A stretch of DNA of 24,463 bases. Origin: an uncultured Lachnospiraceae bacterium (GTDB lineage Bacteria > Bacillota > Clostridia > Lachnospirales > Lachnospiraceae). Below the pieces are notes generated by a model, which made no database searches, had not been told where the DNA came from, and saw only the letters and a list, made by a program, of their open reading frames with translations. The stretch lies in contig CAJTTI010000039.1 of the NCBI GenBank assembly GCA_910579225.1, positions 1 to 24,463 on the forward strand, read 5' to 3'. Within the stretch, counting starts at the first letter, position 1. Each line of letters begins with the position of its first letter. Both the position numbers and the translations under genes were made by a program. Of the stretch, positions 23,299 through 24,463 are shown piece after piece.

Positions 23299-24176
23299 GA
23301 TATTTAAGAGCAGTTGGTTTTAGTAATATTCAGAAAAGAGAAGAATATGAAGAACTGATAAAGTTTACTTCTGAATGTTATCAGACGGAGGAAACTGCAG
23401 TTACAGAAGAGGGAGAAGATTTTTCCGAGAGAAGAAAAGCATTTGCAGGTCAGATGGGACTCATGGTACGGGGAATATATAATGATAAAGATGAGTTTCA
23501 GGCAGAATATTGTGTTCCATATTTTACAGGAAAATCAGAACGTTTCTATGAGGATATGGTAATTGAAAGACATGCAGAAAAAGAATCCTATTCGGGAGTT
23601 TGTGATGATATGAATCTCGGTGTATCCCTGATTTTTTATCTGCAGAATGTAACAGAATATTTAAACAGAAAACGTTATGGCAGAATGGAAAATGCTACAG
23701 CATCTTTAGTTTTGTCCGGATTGTCTATAGAAGGCAAAATTTTGATGCCTGTTTATCAAAAGTTGCCCGTGGTGTCTGAGATTAAGGCGTCCCAGGATCG
23801 CAGTCAGATGATTCAGGCTGCCAGAGAAGGCGACGAAGATGCTATAGAAAATTTGACGCTGGAAGACATGGATATGTACTCTATGATTTCCAGAAGAATA
23901 ACAGATGAAGATGTATTTTCTATTGTGACTACTCATTTTATGCCCTGCGGAGTAGAATGTGATCACTACAACGTTATGGGTGAAATTATGAAAGTGGATC
24001 TTTTGGAAAATAATAAAACACATGAGAAGATCTATTCACTGACTATTGAAACCAACGAAATTATTATGGATATATGCATCAATCAGAAAGATCTCCTGGG
24101 TGAACCAAAACCAGGAAGAAGATTTCGCGGAATAATTTGGCTTCAAGGGCTTGTGCATTTTGAAGAAAAGTGGTAA
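23292..24176 (+). CDS. DUF3881 family protein
   Basis: A 294-aa protein without signal peptide or membrane segments, starting MHRYLRAVGFS, which I recognise as the start of the DUF3881 family of Lachnospiraceae. The start is TTG, placed about six bases after AGGAGG; no ATG fits. The protein is acidic, with charged stretches such as EETAVTEEGEDFSE and EGDEDAIENLTLEDMDMY. The C-terminal half has an apparent beta-rich part (GVECDHYNVMGEIMKVDLL, IYSLTIETNEIIMDICINQ) ending RGIIWLQGLVHFEEKW. The biochemical role is unknown. It follows serS after structured DNA and precedes the tRNA-like array. Confidence 0.82.
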   Translation: MHRYLRAVGFSNIQKREEYEELIKFTSECYQTEETAVTEEGEDFSERRKAFAGQMGLMVRGIYNDKDEFQAEYCVPYFTGKSERFYEDMVIERHAEKESYSGVCDDMNLGVSLIFYLQNVTEYLNRKRYGRMENATASLVLSGLSIEGKILMPVYQKLPVVSEIKASQDRSQMIQAAREGDEDAIENLTLEDMDMYSMISRRITDEDVFSIVTTHFMPCGVECDHYNVMGEIMKVDLLENNKTHEKIYSLTIETNEIIMDICINQKDLLGEPKPGRRFRGIIWLQGLVHFEEKW

Positions 24177-24244
24177 AATAGTTCAGTCAGATAGGGATCT
24201 TTTTGGAGGACATGGGGTAGTAAGTCACACACAATTTAATACAC

Positions 24245-24284
24245 GTTTCCGTAGCTCAGCTGGATAGAGCACACGCCTCCTAAG
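24245..24284 (+). tRNA. tRNA-Arg (CCT) 5' half, copy A; 3' half missing
   Basis: An intact tRNA 5' half: acceptor strand GTTTCCG (24245-24251), TA, D-arm GCTC-AGCTGGATA-GAGC, anticodon strand CACGC and loop CTCCTAA with anticodon CCT (24279-24281). The expected 3' anticodon strand GCGTG is replaced by GAAAG, and no T-arm follows. The matching acceptor 3' strand CGGAAAC appears 158 bp later at 24409-24415, before five T. It is not a normal tRNA as it stands. Confidence 0.7.
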
Positions 24285-24357
24285 AAAGTGTTAAAACACT
24301 CGCCTAAGAGGAAAAGGAAAAAGGTAACAAGTAAAACTAAATATAGATTTTGTAACT

Positions 24358-24397
24358 GTCGCTATAGCTCAGTTGGATAGAGCGACCGCCTCCTAAG
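24358..24397 (+). tRNA. tRNA-Arg (CCT) 5' half, copy B; 3' half missing
   Basis: A second 5' half: acceptor strand GTCGCTA (24358-24364), TA, D-arm GCTC-AGTTGGATA-GAGC, anticodon strand ACCGC and loop CTCCTAA with anticodon CCT (24392-24394). The partner GCGGT is absent. Instead CTATAGCG (24403-24410) pairs with CGCTATAG (24360-24367), making a shortened tRNA-like fold without a T-arm. Copies A and B share CGCCTCCTAAGA at 24274-24285 and 24387-24398, 113 bp apart, and diverge directly after it. Confidence 0.7.
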
Positions 24398-24463
24398 AGA
24401 ACCTATAGCGGAAACTTTTTGGAGGAGCAGAAGCCGCAAGTCACACACAATTTTATACACGTT

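Larger units (their letters stand above)
24199..24463 (+). repeat. Tandem repeat, period 216 bp, with tRNA-like content
   Basis: The 49-bp segment 24199-24247 recurs at 24415-24463, exactly 216 bp later, with 40 of 49 bases identical. Conserved flanks (CTTTTTGGAGGA and AAGTCACACACAATTT..ATACACGTT) surround an 11-bp middle that differs at 8 positions. The body between them carries two tRNA-Arg 5' halves. The second copy runs into the window edge, so the array probably continues. No ORF is supported in this part. Confidence 0.8.

Noticed and set aside
24207..24219. A tiny ORF after GGAGGA (ATG GGG TAG)
   Set aside because: Two codons only, with the ATG too close to the ribosome-like site, and the bases fall in the variable block of the tandem repeat.
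24284..24396. A group I intron splitting tRNA-Arg(CCU)
   Set aside because: The interval is only about 113 bp, lacks recognisable conserved core elements, and itself carries another tRNA 5' half; joining the flanks still gives only about 59 nt with no T-arm.

Overview
This window is the chromosomal replication origin region of a low-GC, Gram-positive anaerobe of the class Clostridia, most likely family Lachnospiraceae. The evidence is the gene order (dnaA-dnaN-yaaA-recF-gyrB-gyrA on one side; rpmH-rnpA-yidD-yidC-jag-mnmE-mnmG-rsmG-parA-parB on the other), the strong AGGAGG ribosome sites, and protein families typical of that group (DUF4446, DUF3881, a clostridial-type SerRS). The species cannot be named from sequence alone.

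Layout. 1-470 (minus strand): the 5' end of a 16S rRNA gene with its leader and a near-consensus promoter, then tRNA-Ser(GCT) with a perfect consensus promoter. 464-8092 (minus): a compact cluster dnaN, yaaA, recF, gyrB, gyrA, plsC. 8093-8385 and 9766-9950: the two halves of a bipartite oriC flanking dnaA (8386-9765, minus). The dnaA-dnaN gap carries DnaA boxes, a G run and TAG trinucleotides that look like a basal unwinding system. 9951-16921 (plus): rpmH, rnpA, yidD, yidC, jag, mnmE, mnmG and rsmG, with terminator-like hairpins after rpmH and jag. 16958-17920 (minus): a membrane-anchored alpha/beta-hydrolase-fold protein whose catalytic residues look degraded. 17921-19572: an accessory gap with two parS sites, a GC-rich structured element and a dead IS5-family insertion sequence, itself interrupted by two palindromic mini-elements. 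19573-21806 (plus): parA, parB and a DUF4446 membrane protein. 21891-24176 (plus): serS and a DUF3881 gene preceded by strong hairpins. 24199-24463: a tandem repeat (period 216 bp) containing two tRNA-Arg(CCU) 5' halves, continuing past the window end.

How the parts work together. DnaA binds both box clusters and opens oriC. The beta clamp, RecF and gyrase support the new forks. RnpA, YidD, YidC and Jag cover tRNA processing and membrane-protein insertion. MnmE/MnmG modify tRNA wobble uridines and RsmG methylates 16S rRNA. ParA/ParB with parS segregate the origin. Almost every gene points away from oriC, co-directional with replication; the hydrolase is the only clear exception.

The most unusual parts are the tRNA-half tandem array at the right edge, the pair of palindromic mini-elements (same core, different stems, opposite orientation) inside the dead transposase, and the placement of parS at the parA promoter.
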